DNA of 64,000 nucleotides from Streptomyces sp. T12 (GTDB taxonomy: Bacteria > Actinomycetota > Actinomycetes > Streptomycetales > Streptomycetaceae): the NCBI RefSeq assembly GCF_028736035.1, contig NZ_CP117866.1:7626001-7690000 (forward strand). Reading direction: 5' to 3'. Made by a program: the position numbers and the translations under genes. Positions within the stretch are counted from its first letter, which is position 1. Each line of letters starts with the position of its first letter. Below are positions 51,864 to 61,525 of the stretch, one piece after another. The notes under the pieces were generated by a model. The model was given only the letters and a program-made list of their open reading frames with translations, was not told the origin of the DNA and made no database searches.

Positions 51864-52835
51864 TCAGGCCTCCAACGCCGGAAGCACCTCCTCCGCGAAC
51901 AACCGCAGGCTCCGCCACCCCTCCTCCACCGGCATCCCGCCCGACAACGGGTGCAGTACGTAGTTGGCGTGGCCCAGCGCCACACACTCCCGAGGCGTCA
52001 CGATCCGGTACACGCCCTCGGCACGCAGCTCGTCCACCGTCGTGGCCGCCGATTTCACGGCGGACCGTACGTCCCCGGACTGCCAGGAGGCGTACGTCCG
52101 CGCCTCGTGCAGGAAATGCCCGCCGTAGCGAGCCCACGCCCGGTCGGGATCCTCGGCGATGTGCAGCAGAGGCGTCTCCGCGGCCGGCATCATCGTCCAG
52201 CCCTCGGTGCCGTACTCGACGAGCCGCTCCTTGTAGTACGCCTCCAGCTCCGGCAGATGCGCGCTGGGGAAGAACGGCAGGCCGAGCCGGGCGGCCCGGC
52301 GGGCGGCGGCCTTCGAGGAGCCGCCGACCAGGAGCAGAGGGTGCGGGTCGGTGTAGGGGCGCGGAGTGACCCGTACCGTACGGCCCCGGTACTCGAAGGG
52401 CTCGCCGGTCCAGGCCTTGAGCAGGGTGTCGAGGAGCTCGTCCTGGATCTTGCCGCGCCGCTTCCAGTCCACGTCGAACAGGGCGTACTCCTCGGGGCGG
52501 TACCCGATCCCGGCGACGGTCACCAGGCGGCCGCCGCTCAGCAGATCCAGTACGGCGATCTCCTCGGCCAGCCTCAGCGGGTCGTGCAGCGGACCGATGA
52601 TCGCCGAGACGGTGACCGCGAGGCGCCGGGTCGCGCCGAAGACCGCGGCCGCGAAGGCGAAGGGCGAGGGCAGCCAGTTGTTCTCGGCGCCGTGGTGCTC
52701 CTCCGTCTGCACGGTGGTGATGCCGTGCTCGTCGGCGTACGCGGCCATCTCCAGGGCCGCCTGATAGCGGGCGGCGAGCGAGGCGGGGGTCGCGTCGGGC
52801 TCGACGAGGTTGAAGCGTACGACCGTGACGGGCAT
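51864..52835 (-). CDS. LLM-class (luciferase-like) oxidoreductase
   Basis: A 323-residue TIM-barrel flavin or F420 enzyme. EEHHGAENNWLPSPFAFAAAV near residue 45, VSAIIGPLHDPLRLAEEIAVLD near 77 and GIGYRPEEYALFDVDWKRRG near 107 are typical of the family, and PHPLLLVGGSSKAAARRAARLG near 165 contributes to cofactor binding. Whether it uses FMN or F420 cannot be told; the genome makes F420 (fbiD in this window). ATG at 52835 is the start. It is divergent from ftsY. Confidence 0.88.
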   Translation of the reverse strand: MPVTVVRFNLVEPDATPASLAARYQAALEMAAYADEHGITTVQTEEHHGAENNWLPSPFAFAAAVFGATRRLAVTVSAIIGPLHDPLRLAEEIAVLDLLSGGRLVTVAGIGYRPEEYALFDVDWKRRGKIQDELLDTLLKAWTGEPFEYRGRTVRVTPRPYTDPHPLLLVGGSSKAAARRAARLGLPFFPSAHLPELEAYYKERLVEYGTEGWTMMPAAETPLLHIAEDPDRAWARYGGHFLHEARTYASWQSGDVRSAVKSAATTVDELRAEGVYRIVTPRECVALGHANYVLHPLSGGMPVEEGWRSLRLFAEEVLPALEA

Positions 52836-52877
52836 GGGGGTCCCCCTTCACCGGGCGGGTGTGAAGGCGGACGTTAG

Positions 52878-52892
52878 CTGACGGTGTGTCAG
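52878..52892. promoter_or_regulatory. CTGAC-N5-GTCAG dyad between LLM gene and ftsY
   Basis: A perfect 5-bp inverted repeat, CTGACGGTGTGTCAG, 42 bases upstream of the LLM gene start and 48 bases before ftsY. TGAC-N-GTCA sites are common TetR-type operators in actinobacteria; no regulator gene is adjacent. Confidence 0.35.
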
Positions 52893-52940
52893 ACATCCAG
52901 AGGGGTGTCGCCGGACTCCATGGCCGATACTGGACGCGTT

Positions 52941-54152
52941 ATGGACATCCTCATCCTTGCTGTAGTCATCGCCGTGGTCGTGCTCGGCGCGCTCGGTGGG
53001 CTGATCGTCGGCAGCCGACGCAAGAAGCAGCTGCCGCCGCCGCCCCCGGCCGCCCCCGACATCACCGCCCCTCCGGCCGAGCCGCACGTCGGCGACGAGG
53101 CCGAAACGCCGCGCGACGAACCGCGCCGGACCATAGAGGAGGTGGACCTTCCGGGCGGCGGAGCACCGACCGCCGTCGAGGAACCGCCGGTCGTCGAAGA
53201 GCTCCCGCCGACCGAGATCGAGATCCCGGAGCCCACCGCCGGCCGCCTGATCCGCCTGCGCGCCCGGCTCTCCCGTTCGCAGAACGCCCTCGGCAAGGGG
53301 CTGCTCACGCTCCTGTCGCGCGAGCACCTCGACGAGGACACCTGGGAGGAGATCGAGGACACGCTGCTCACCGCCGACGTCGGCGTGCTGCCCACCCAGG
53401 AACTGGTCGACGGGCTGCGCGAGCGCGTGAAGGTCCTCGGCACCCGCACCCCCGACGAGCTGCGCGGCCTGCTGCGCGAGGAGCTCCTCAAGCTGGTCGG
53501 CACCGACTTCGACCGCACGGTCAAGACGGAGCCGGAGACCAGCAAGCCCGGCATCGTGATGGTCGTCGGCGTCAACGGCACCGGCAAGACCACCACCACC
53601 GGCAAGCTCGCCCGCGTCCTCGTGGCCGACGGCCGCAGCGTGGTCCTGGGCGCCGCCGACACCTTCCGTGCCGCCGCCGCCGACCAGCTCCAGACCTGGG
53701 GCGAGCGCGTCGGCGCCTACACCGTGCGCGGGCCGGAGGGCGGCGACCCCGCCTCCGTGGCCTTCGACGCGGTGAAGGAGGGCAAGGAGATGGGGTCGGA
53801 CGTCGTCCTCATCGACACCGCCGGGCGCCTGCACACCAAGACCGGCCTCATGGACGAGCTCGGCAAGGTCAAGCGGGTCGTCGAGAAGCACGCGCCGCTG
53901 GACGAGATCCTGCTCGTGCTGGACGCGACGACGGGGCAGAACGGCCTGGTCCAGGCCCGCGTCTTCGCCGAGGTCGTCGACATCACCGGCATCGTGCTCA
54001 CCAAGCTGGACGGCACGGCCAAGGGCGGCATCGTCGTCGCGGTACAGCGCGAACTGGGCGTGCCGGTGAAGCTGGTCGGGCTGGGCGAGGGTGCCGATGA
54101 CCTGGCGCCGTTCGAGCCGGAGGCGTTCGTTGACGCCCTTATCGGGGAGTGA
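52941..54152 (+). CDS. ftsY: Signal recognition particle receptor FtsY
   Basis: SRP receptor GTPase for co-translational membrane targeting. 403 residues. Unlike E. coli FtsY it has an N-terminal membrane anchor (MDILILAVVIAVVVLGALGG), followed by a Pro/Glu-rich linker to about 110, then the NG domain: N helix region, G1 GVNGTGKTTTTGKLA near 217, GAADTFRAAAADQL (G2), DTAGRLHTK (G3), TKLDGTAKGG (G4) and GLGEGADDLAPF (closing loop). ATG at 52941 has no clear ribosome binding site. Its partner gene ffh is 7 kb downstream. Confidence 0.97.
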   Translation: MDILILAVVIAVVVLGALGGLIVGSRRKKQLPPPPPAAPDITAPPAEPHVGDEAETPRDEPRRTIEEVDLPGGGAPTAVEEPPVVEELPPTEIEIPEPTAGRLIRLRARLSRSQNALGKGLLTLLSREHLDEDTWEEIEDTLLTADVGVLPTQELVDGLRERVKVLGTRTPDELRGLLREELLKLVGTDFDRTVKTEPETSKPGIVMVVGVNGTGKTTTTGKLARVLVADGRSVVLGAADTFRAAAADQLQTWGERVGAYTVRGPEGGDPASVAFDAVKEGKEMGSDVVLIDTAGRLHTKTGLMDELGKVKRVVEKHAPLDEILLVLDATTGQNGLVQARVFAEVVDITGIVLTKLDGTAKGGIVVAVQRELGVPVKLVGLGEGADDLAPFEPEAFVDALIGE

Positions 54153-54192
54153 CCCCACCTCACCTACGAACTTTCGTATGTGCTCGGCCGAA

Positions 54193-54236
54193 GAAGCGCC
54201 CGCCTCCCAAGGTGCAGTTGGGGGGACGGGCGCTTC
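54193..54236. terminator. ftsY: Terminator of ftsY
   Basis: A 10-bp outer stem GAAGCGCCCG/CGGGCGCTTC with a further CCTCC/GGGGG inner stem, 40 bases after the ftsY stop. Confidence 0.75.
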
Positions 54237-54238
54237 GC

Positions 54239-54290
54239 TGTGTACGACGGTGAGCTGTGTACGGCTGTGAGCCGGGTACGACTGTGACGG
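54239..54290. repeat. Degenerate 17-bp tandem repeat, three units
   Basis: TGTGTACGACGGTGAGC, then TGTGTACGGCTGTGAGC, then a weaker GGGTACGACTGTGAC, between the 3' ends of ftsY and the prim-pol-like gene. No function is apparent. Confidence 0.6.
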
Positions 54291-54302
54291 TTGTGCCCTG
54301 CG

Positions 54303-54959
54303 TTACGCCCGCGACCGATGCGCCACGTAGGCCAGCGTCCCCAGCAGCAGTCGCGCGGCCGGCGGCCTCGTAGCCGAGTCCAGCTCGGGTGGCCGCAGCC
54401 ACCGCACCGGCCCCAGCCCGCCCCGGTCGGACGGCGGCGCCGTGATGTGCGTACCGGGGCCGAGGCCGCGCAGGTCGAGGTGGGTCGGGTCGTCCCAGCC
54501 CATGCGGTAGAGCAGCTCAGGGAGTTCCGCGGCGGCGCCGGGGGCGACGAGGAAGTGGGCGCGGCCCTCGGGGGTGGCGGTGACCGGGCCGAGGGGGAGG
54601 CCCATGCGCTCGAGCCGGGTGAGCGCGCGGCGTCCGGCGGGCTCGGCCACCTCGATCACGTCGAACGCCCGCCCGACCGGCAGCATCACCGCGGCGCCCG
54701 GTACCTCCGCCCAGGCCTTGCCGACCTCGTCGAGGGTGGCCCCGGCCGGGACCTCGGGCGCGAAGTCGAGGGGGTGTGCGCCGGGGGCGTGACAGTCGGA
54801 GTGGCCGCACGAGCAGGCGCCCGCCGCGGCTCGCGCGCCGGGCACCACGTCCCAGCCCCACAGTCCGGTGAACTCGGCGACCGTGGTGCACTCCGAGGAG
54901 CGGCCGCGTCGTCGCGAGCCGGATCGGATCTCCCGGATGCCGCCGATCGTGAAGCCCAT
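54303..54959 (-). CDS. Stand-alone bifunctional primase-polymerase (prim-pol) N-terminal domain protein
   Basis: A 218-residue protein similar to the N-terminal prim-pol domain of plasmid and phage primases, without a helicase. Its Cys/His cluster ACSCGHSDCHAPGAHP near residue 48 could bind zinc. RAFDVIEVAEPAGRRAL near 105 falls where prim-pol enzymes carry the metal-binding acidic pair (DxD); here only Asp and Glu are spaced DVIE, so catalysis is doubtful. GRAHFLVAPG near 140 matches the conserved HxxF-type region. ATG at 54959 follows GGAGGGGGC. The gene faces nsdA upstream. It may be a domesticated, non-catalytic relative. Confidence 0.78.
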   Translation of the reverse strand: MGFTIGGIREIRSGSRRRGRSSECTTVAEFTGLWGWDVVPGARAAAGACSCGHSDCHAPGAHPLDFAPEVPAGATLDEVGKAWAEVPGAAVMLPVGRAFDVIEVAEPAGRRALTRLERMGLPLGPVTATPEGRAHFLVAPGAAAELPELLYRMGWDDPTHLDLRGLGPGTHITAPPSDRGGLGPVRWLRPPELDSATRPPAARLLLGTLAYVAHRSRA

Positions 54960-55416
54960 GCCCCCTCCAACGGGTCCAGTGCGCCGGTGGTTACGACACG
55001 GATTCGGTACGTGACCCTGTGTGTTCTTAGATCGCCGGTTACCCATCGGCCCGCTCGGTCCACTCGGCGCCTGGAAGTACTCCGGGTTGTGGGCTTGGCA
55101 ACACGCGCCCCTGAGTGCTTCGCTCCGCCCACTTCCGGCCGTCCTATGTCAAGTGAATCGCGTGGAGGCCACCGTTAGTTCATTCGAAGGGGTGGCGAAT
55201 GGTGGCGTTTCCGGGATCGCCATGGCTGGGCCCGTGATCGTAGGATTACCGTGAGTGCACGGACCCTCGGGGCACATGCACGTGTGGGTATGCCGGGGGC
55301 AAGTCGGCTTTCCGTTCGAAGGGTGACAACTGCCGGACGGGCGACCGTATTTACCGGCATTCTGATAGGGCTTGGCGCACTCGGTGACAAGTGGTCCAAG
55401 GGATGGGGGCGTTCCA
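54960..55416. other. Divergent promoter region and leader of nsdA
   Basis: About 450 bases without a main gene. TAGGAT at 55241-55246 could be a -10 element for nsdA. A GTG at 55251 opens a 72-codon frame that runs past the nsdA start to 55469 in another frame; its sequence (MSARTLGAHARVGM, a hydrophobic TVFTGILIGLGALG stretch) is not recognised and it may be a leader peptide or chance. Otherwise no structure stands out. Confidence 0.4.
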
Positions 55417-56910
55417 GTGAGCGGCAACAGCGGAAGCGGTACGAGTGCTGGTGGCGCATCGCACGCTGACAAGCGCCCGAACGAGCTGCTCGCGTCCTGG
55501 TTCGTGCGCAGCGGCTGGTCGAAGGGTGAACTGGCCCGTCAAGTGAACCGCCGCGCACGCCAGTTGGGCGCCAACCACATCTCGACCGACACCTCGCGCG
55601 TCCGTCGCTGGCTGGACGGCGAGAACCCCCGCGAGCCGATCCCACGGATCCTGTCCGAGTTGTTCTCCGAGCGGTTCGGCTGCGTCGTCTCCGTCGAGGA
55701 CCTCGGCCTGCGCGCCGCCCGTCAGTCACCCTCCGTGTCCGGCATCGACCTGCCCTGGACGGGCCCGCAGACGGTGGCCCTGCTCAGCGAGTTCTCGCGC
55801 AGTGACCTGATGCTGGCGCGGCGCGGCTTCCTCGGGAGCTCGCTGGCCCTGTCCGCGGGCCCGGCCCTCATCGAACCGATGCAGCGCTGGCTGGTCCCCG
55901 CACCCCAGGCGCCGTACCAGGAGCCCCGGCCCGTCCCGTCCTCGCGCGCGCGTGGCCGCCTGTCCAGGCCCGAGCTGGACCTGCTGGAGTCCACCACCGT
56001 GATGTTCCGGCAGTGGGACGCCCAGTGCGGCGGCGGGCTGCGCCGCAAGGCGGTCGTGGGTCAGCTGCACGAGGTGACCGACCTGCTCCAGGAGCCCCAG
56101 CCGGAGGCGACCACCCGCAAGCTGTTCAAGGTCGCCGCCGAGCTGGCGGAGCTGGCGGGCTGGATGTCGTACGACGTGGGGCTCCAGCCGACCGCGCAGA
56201 AGTACTTCGTCCTCGCGCTGCACGCCGCCAAGGAGGCGGGCGACCGGCCGCTCGGCTCGTACATCCTCTCCAGCATGAGCCGCCAGATGATCCACCTCGG
56301 CCGGCCCGACGACGCCCTGGAGCTGATCCACCTCGCGCAGTACGGCAGCCGGGACTGCGCGAGCCCGCGCACCCAGTCGATGCTGTATGCGATGGAGGCC
56401 CGCGCCTACGCGAACATGGGCCAGCCCGGCAAGTGCAAGCGGGCGGTCCGGATGGCCGAGGACACCTTCTCCGAGACCGACGAGTGGGACGAGCCGGACC
56501 CCGACTGGATCCGCTTCTTCTCCGAGGCCGAGCTGTACGGCGAGAACTCCCACTCCTACCGAGACCTGGCCTATGTCGCCGGCCGCAGCCCGACGTACGC
56601 CTCGCTGGCCGAGCCCGTGATGCAGCAGGCCGTGGACCTGTTCGCGAACGACAGTGAGCACCAGCGGTCGTACGCGCTGAACCTCATCGGCATGGCCACC
56701 GTCCATCTGCTGCGGCGCGAGCCCGAGCAGAGCGCGGTCTATGCGGAGCAGGCCATGCAGATCGCCAAGAAGGTCCGCTCCGAGCGCGTCAACACTCGTA
56801 TTCGAAAGACGGTCGACACGGCCGTACGCGACTTCGGGGATCTCGCCGAGGTCGTGGACCTCACCGACAAGCTCGCCGTGCAGCTGCCCGAGACGGCGGA
56901 GGCGGTCTGA
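55417..56910 (+). CDS. nsdA: NsdA, negative regulator of differentiation and antibiotic production
   Basis: A 497-residue intracellular regulator. The N-terminal part is helix-turn-helix-like (RPNELLASWFVRSGWSKGELARQVN, NHISTDTSRVRRWLDGENPREPIPRIL), and the C-terminal two thirds are TPR-like helices (TARKYF-like helices, LVPAPQ linker, GSYILSSMSRQMIHLGRPDDALELI). In S. coelicolor disruption of nsdA raises actinorhodin and speeds sporulation; the assignment rests on family similarity and its place between ftsY and amtB. GTG at 55417 (VSGNSGSG) follows GGGATGGGGG. Confidence 0.93.
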   Translation: MSGNSGSGTSAGGASHADKRPNELLASWFVRSGWSKGELARQVNRRARQLGANHISTDTSRVRRWLDGENPREPIPRILSELFSERFGCVVSVEDLGLRAARQSPSVSGIDLPWTGPQTVALLSEFSRSDLMLARRGFLGSSLALSAGPALIEPMQRWLVPAPQAPYQEPRPVPSSRARGRLSRPELDLLESTTVMFRQWDAQCGGGLRRKAVVGQLHEVTDLLQEPQPEATTRKLFKVAAELAELAGWMSYDVGLQPTAQKYFVLALHAAKEAGDRPLGSYILSSMSRQMIHLGRPDDALELIHLAQYGSRDCASPRTQSMLYAMEARAYANMGQPGKCKRAVRMAEDTFSETDEWDEPDPDWIRFFSEAELYGENSHSYRDLAYVAGRSPTYASLAEPVMQQAVDLFANDSEHQRSYALNLIGMATVHLLRREPEQSAVYAEQAMQIAKKVRSERVNTRIRKTVDTAVRDFGDLAEVVDLTDKLAVQLPETAEAV

Positions 56911-57244
56911 GTTTCGCGTGCAATCCCAGGGCAACCCCTGAACCCCGGCCGCGGCCGGCCCTCCCGAACTGCCCGACTCGGCTCCCCCATGCCAGGTCAT
57001 CGGAAGGCCGACCGCGGCCGGTTTCTCTCCTTCGATGAAGGTTGCGCCACGATAACGATCGCGCGGCCGAACATCTCGCAGTTCATCAACGCGTAACACG
57101 CGGGGCGCCTTCGTCACGGCGGCGAAACAACGAGGGGCTTCCATCGAAACGGCGCTGCGTCAATCTCGTGGCGCATAACCGGCCCACCCCTCAATCCGCT
57201 CAGGTTTCGCCCGCACGGGGCCGTACCAACACGAGGAGACGCCG
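56911..57244. other. nsdA-amtB intergenic region with nitrogen control site
   Basis: A 334-base gap. The part just after nsdA has CCGCGGCCGG repeats (around 56945 and 57015) that could form a terminator. The rest is the amtB control region, with a GlnR-like box and A/T-richer sequence up to the amtB ribosome binding site. Confidence 0.45.
57093..57128 (+). promoter_or_regulatory. amtB: GlnR-like box upstream of amtB
   Basis: GTCAC-N6-GAAAC (57113-57128) matches one complete GlnR half site, and GTAAC at 57093-57097 could start a second, though 20 rather than 22 bases away and with GGCGC instead of GAAAC. GlnR is the known activator of amtB-glnK-glnD in Streptomyces under nitrogen limitation. 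Confidence 0.6.
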
Positions 57245-58974
<1,730 letters not shown>

Positions 58975-58993
58975 GAAGGACAGGAGTCGCTGG

Positions 58994-61441
58994 GTGTCGG
59001 GTACGGACGTTCGTAAGGATGCAGAGGACTCGGGACCCAGCGGCTACGCGGCGGCCCGGCTGCGTCTCCTCACCGAGGGGGCGCAGTCCGGGCCGCCGCG
59101 CCGTACGGCCCTCGCGAACCTGACCGACGACTGGCTGACCGGCCTGTTCGCCGCCGGGGCCGAGGGACTGCGCGGCGCCTCCCTGGTCGCCGTCGGCGGC
59201 TACGGCCGCGGCGAGCTGTCCCCGCGCAGCGACCTGGACCTGCTTCTGCTGCACGACGGCAGCGACCCCGGTGCGGTGGCCGCCCTGGCCGACCGCATCT
59301 GGTACCCCGTCTGGGACCTCGGCCTCGCCCTCGACCACTCCGTGCGTACGCCGGTCGAGGCCCGCAAGACCGCCGGGGAGGATTTGAAAGTCCAACTCGG
59401 CCTGCTGGACGCCCGCCACATCGCGGGCGACCTCGGCCTCACGGCAGGACTGCGGACGGCGGTCCTGGCCGACTGGCGCAACCAGGCGCCCAAGCGCCTG
59501 CCCGAACTCCAGGAGCTGTCCGCCGAACGCGCCGAGCGGCAGGGCGAGCTGCAGTACCTGCTGGAACCCGACCTGAAGGAAGCGCGCGGCGGTCTGCGTG
59601 ACGCCACCATCCTGCGCGCCGTCGCCGCCTCCTGGCTGGCCGACGCCCCGCGCGAGGGCCTCGACGACGCCCGGCGCCGACTGCTCGACGTGCGCGACGC
59701 CCTGCACCTGACGACGGGGCGCGCGACGGACCGGCTCGCGCTCCAGGAGCAGGACCAGGTCGCGGCCGAGCTGGGTCTGCTCGACGCGGACACGCTGCTG
59801 CGGCAGGTGTACGAGGCGGCGCGGGTCATCTCGTACGCGAGTGATGTCACGTGGCGCGAAGTGGGGCGTGTGTTGCGCTCGCGCGCCGTTCGGCCACGTC
59901 TGCGCGCCATGCTGGGCGGCGGGAAGCCGACCGCCGAGCGCTCACCGCTCGCCGAGGGTGTGGTGGAGCAGGACGGCGAGGTGGTGCTCGCCCGCGCCGC
60001 GCGCCCTGAACGCGACCCCGTGCTCCCCCTGCGCGCCGCGGCCGCCGCAGCGCAGGCCGGACTCCCGCTCTCCCTGCACGCCGTACGGCGCATGGCGGCC
60101 GCCGTGCGCCCTCTGCCCACGCCCTGGCCAGCCGAGGCGCGTGAGCAGCTCGTGACCCTGCTGGGCTCCGGGCGGCCGACGGTCGAGGTGTGGGAGGCCC
60201 TGGAGGCCGAAGGGCTCATCACTCGCTTCCTCCCGGACTGGGAGCGGGTGCGCTGCCGTCCGCAGCGCAACGCCGTGCACATCTGGACCGTCGACCGGCA
60301 CCTCATCGAGACCGCCGTCCGGGCCTCCGAGTTCACCCGCCGCGTCCACCGCCCCGACCTCCTCCTGGTCGCCGCGCTGCTGCACGACATCGGCAAGGGC
60401 TGGCCCGGCGACCACTCGGTGGCCGGCGAGATCATCGTCAAGGACGTGGCCGCCCGCATCGGCTTCGACCGCGACGACGTGGCCGTCCTCTCCACCCTCG
60501 TACGCCATCACCTGCTGCTCGTCGAGACGGCCACCCGGCGTGATCTGGAGGACCCGGCCACCGTGCGCTCGGTCGCCGAGGCGGTCGGCTCCCAGGGCAC
60601 CCTGGAGCTGCTGCACGCCCTGACCGAGGCGGACGCGCTGGCCACCGGCCCGGCGGCCTGGTCGTCGTGGCGGGGTTCGCTCGTCGCCGACCTGGTGAAA
60701 CGGGTCGCGGCCGTACTCGCCGGGGACGACCTGGACGAGCCCGAGGCCGCCGCGCCCACCGCCGAGCAGGAGCGGCTGTCCATCGAGGCGATCGCGACCG
60801 GCAGCCCGGTGCTGGCGCTGCGCGCGCAGACCGAGCCTCCGGCCGAGGACCAGCCCTCGGGCGACCCGGAGCCGCTCGGCGTGGAGCTCCTCATCGCCGT
60901 ACCGGACCAGCCGGGCGTGCTGCCCGCGGTGGCCGGCGTCCTGGCGATGCACCGCCTGACCGTCCGCACCGCGGAGCTGCGCGCCCTGGATCTGCCGGAC
61001 GGCGTCGAGGGTTCCGTCCTGCTGCTGGACTGGCGGGTAGCCGCCGAGTACGGCTCGCTGCCGCAGGCCGCCCGGCTGCGCGCCGACCTGGTACGGGCGC
61101 TGGACGGCTCCCTGGACATCGCGGGGCGCCTCGCCGAGCGGGACGCCGCCTATCCGCGCCGCCGGGGCGTCGTGGCGCCGCCGGCGAGGGTGTCGGTCCA
61201 CCCGGCCGCCTCCCGGCTGGCCACGGTGATCGAGGTGCGCGCGCAGGACGCGCCGGGGCTGCTGTTCCGGATCGGCCGGGCGCTGGAGGACGCGAGCGTG
61301 CGGGTGCGCAGTGCACACGTGAGCACGCTGGGTGCCAACGCGGTCGACGCGTTCTATGTCACAGGGCCCGAGGGAGCGCCGCTGCCCAGCGAGGAAGCGG
61401 CCTCCGTGGCGCGGAAGCTGGAGGAGACGTTGCGGGGGTAA
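58994..61441 (+). CDS. glnD: PII adenylyl/uridylyltransferase GlnD
   Basis: Bifunctional enzyme that modifies and demodifies GlnK; in Streptomyces it acts as an adenylyltransferase. 815 residues. The nucleotidyltransferase motif is GGYGRGELSPRSDLDLLLLH near residue 68; the HD phosphohydrolase has LLHDIGKGWPGDHSVAG near 462; and two ACT glutamine-sensing domains close the protein (GVELLIAVPDQPGVLPAVAG near 635, RAQDAPGLLFRIGRALED near 750). GTG at 58994 has CAGGAG about 10 bases upstream. Confidence 0.97.
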   Translation: MSGTDVRKDAEDSGPSGYAAARLRLLTEGAQSGPPRRTALANLTDDWLTGLFAAGAEGLRGASLVAVGGYGRGELSPRSDLDLLLLHDGSDPGAVAALADRIWYPVWDLGLALDHSVRTPVEARKTAGEDLKVQLGLLDARHIAGDLGLTAGLRTAVLADWRNQAPKRLPELQELSAERAERQGELQYLLEPDLKEARGGLRDATILRAVAASWLADAPREGLDDARRRLLDVRDALHLTTGRATDRLALQEQDQVAAELGLLDADTLLRQVYEAARVISYASDVTWREVGRVLRSRAVRPRLRAMLGGGKPTAERSPLAEGVVEQDGEVVLARAARPERDPVLPLRAAAAAAQAGLPLSLHAVRRMAAAVRPLPTPWPAEAREQLVTLLGSGRPTVEVWEALEAEGLITRFLPDWERVRCRPQRNAVHIWTVDRHLIETAVRASEFTRRVHRPDLLLVAALLHDIGKGWPGDHSVAGEIIVKDVAARIGFDRDDVAVLSTLVRHHLLLVETATRRDLEDPATVRSVAEAVGSQGTLELLHALTEADALATGPAAWSSWRGSLVADLVKRVAAVLAGDDLDEPEAAAPTAEQERLSIEAIATGSPVLALRAQTEPPAEDQPSGDPEPLGVELLIAVPDQPGVLPAVAGVLAMHRLTVRTAELRALDLPDGVEGSVLLLDWRVAAEYGSLPQAARLRADLVRALDGSLDIAGRLAERDAAYPRRRGVVAPPARVSVHPAASRLATVIEVRAQDAPGLLFRIGRALEDASVRVRSAHVSTLGANAVDAFYVTGPEGAPLPSEEAASVARKLEETLRG

Positions 61442-61525
61442 CAGGGGGATCCCGGCAACCTGCGCCGCCGGGATACCCTGGAGGGCGATTCCCAGCTGCC
61501 ACCGACCCCGAGGACCGCGAGCGCC

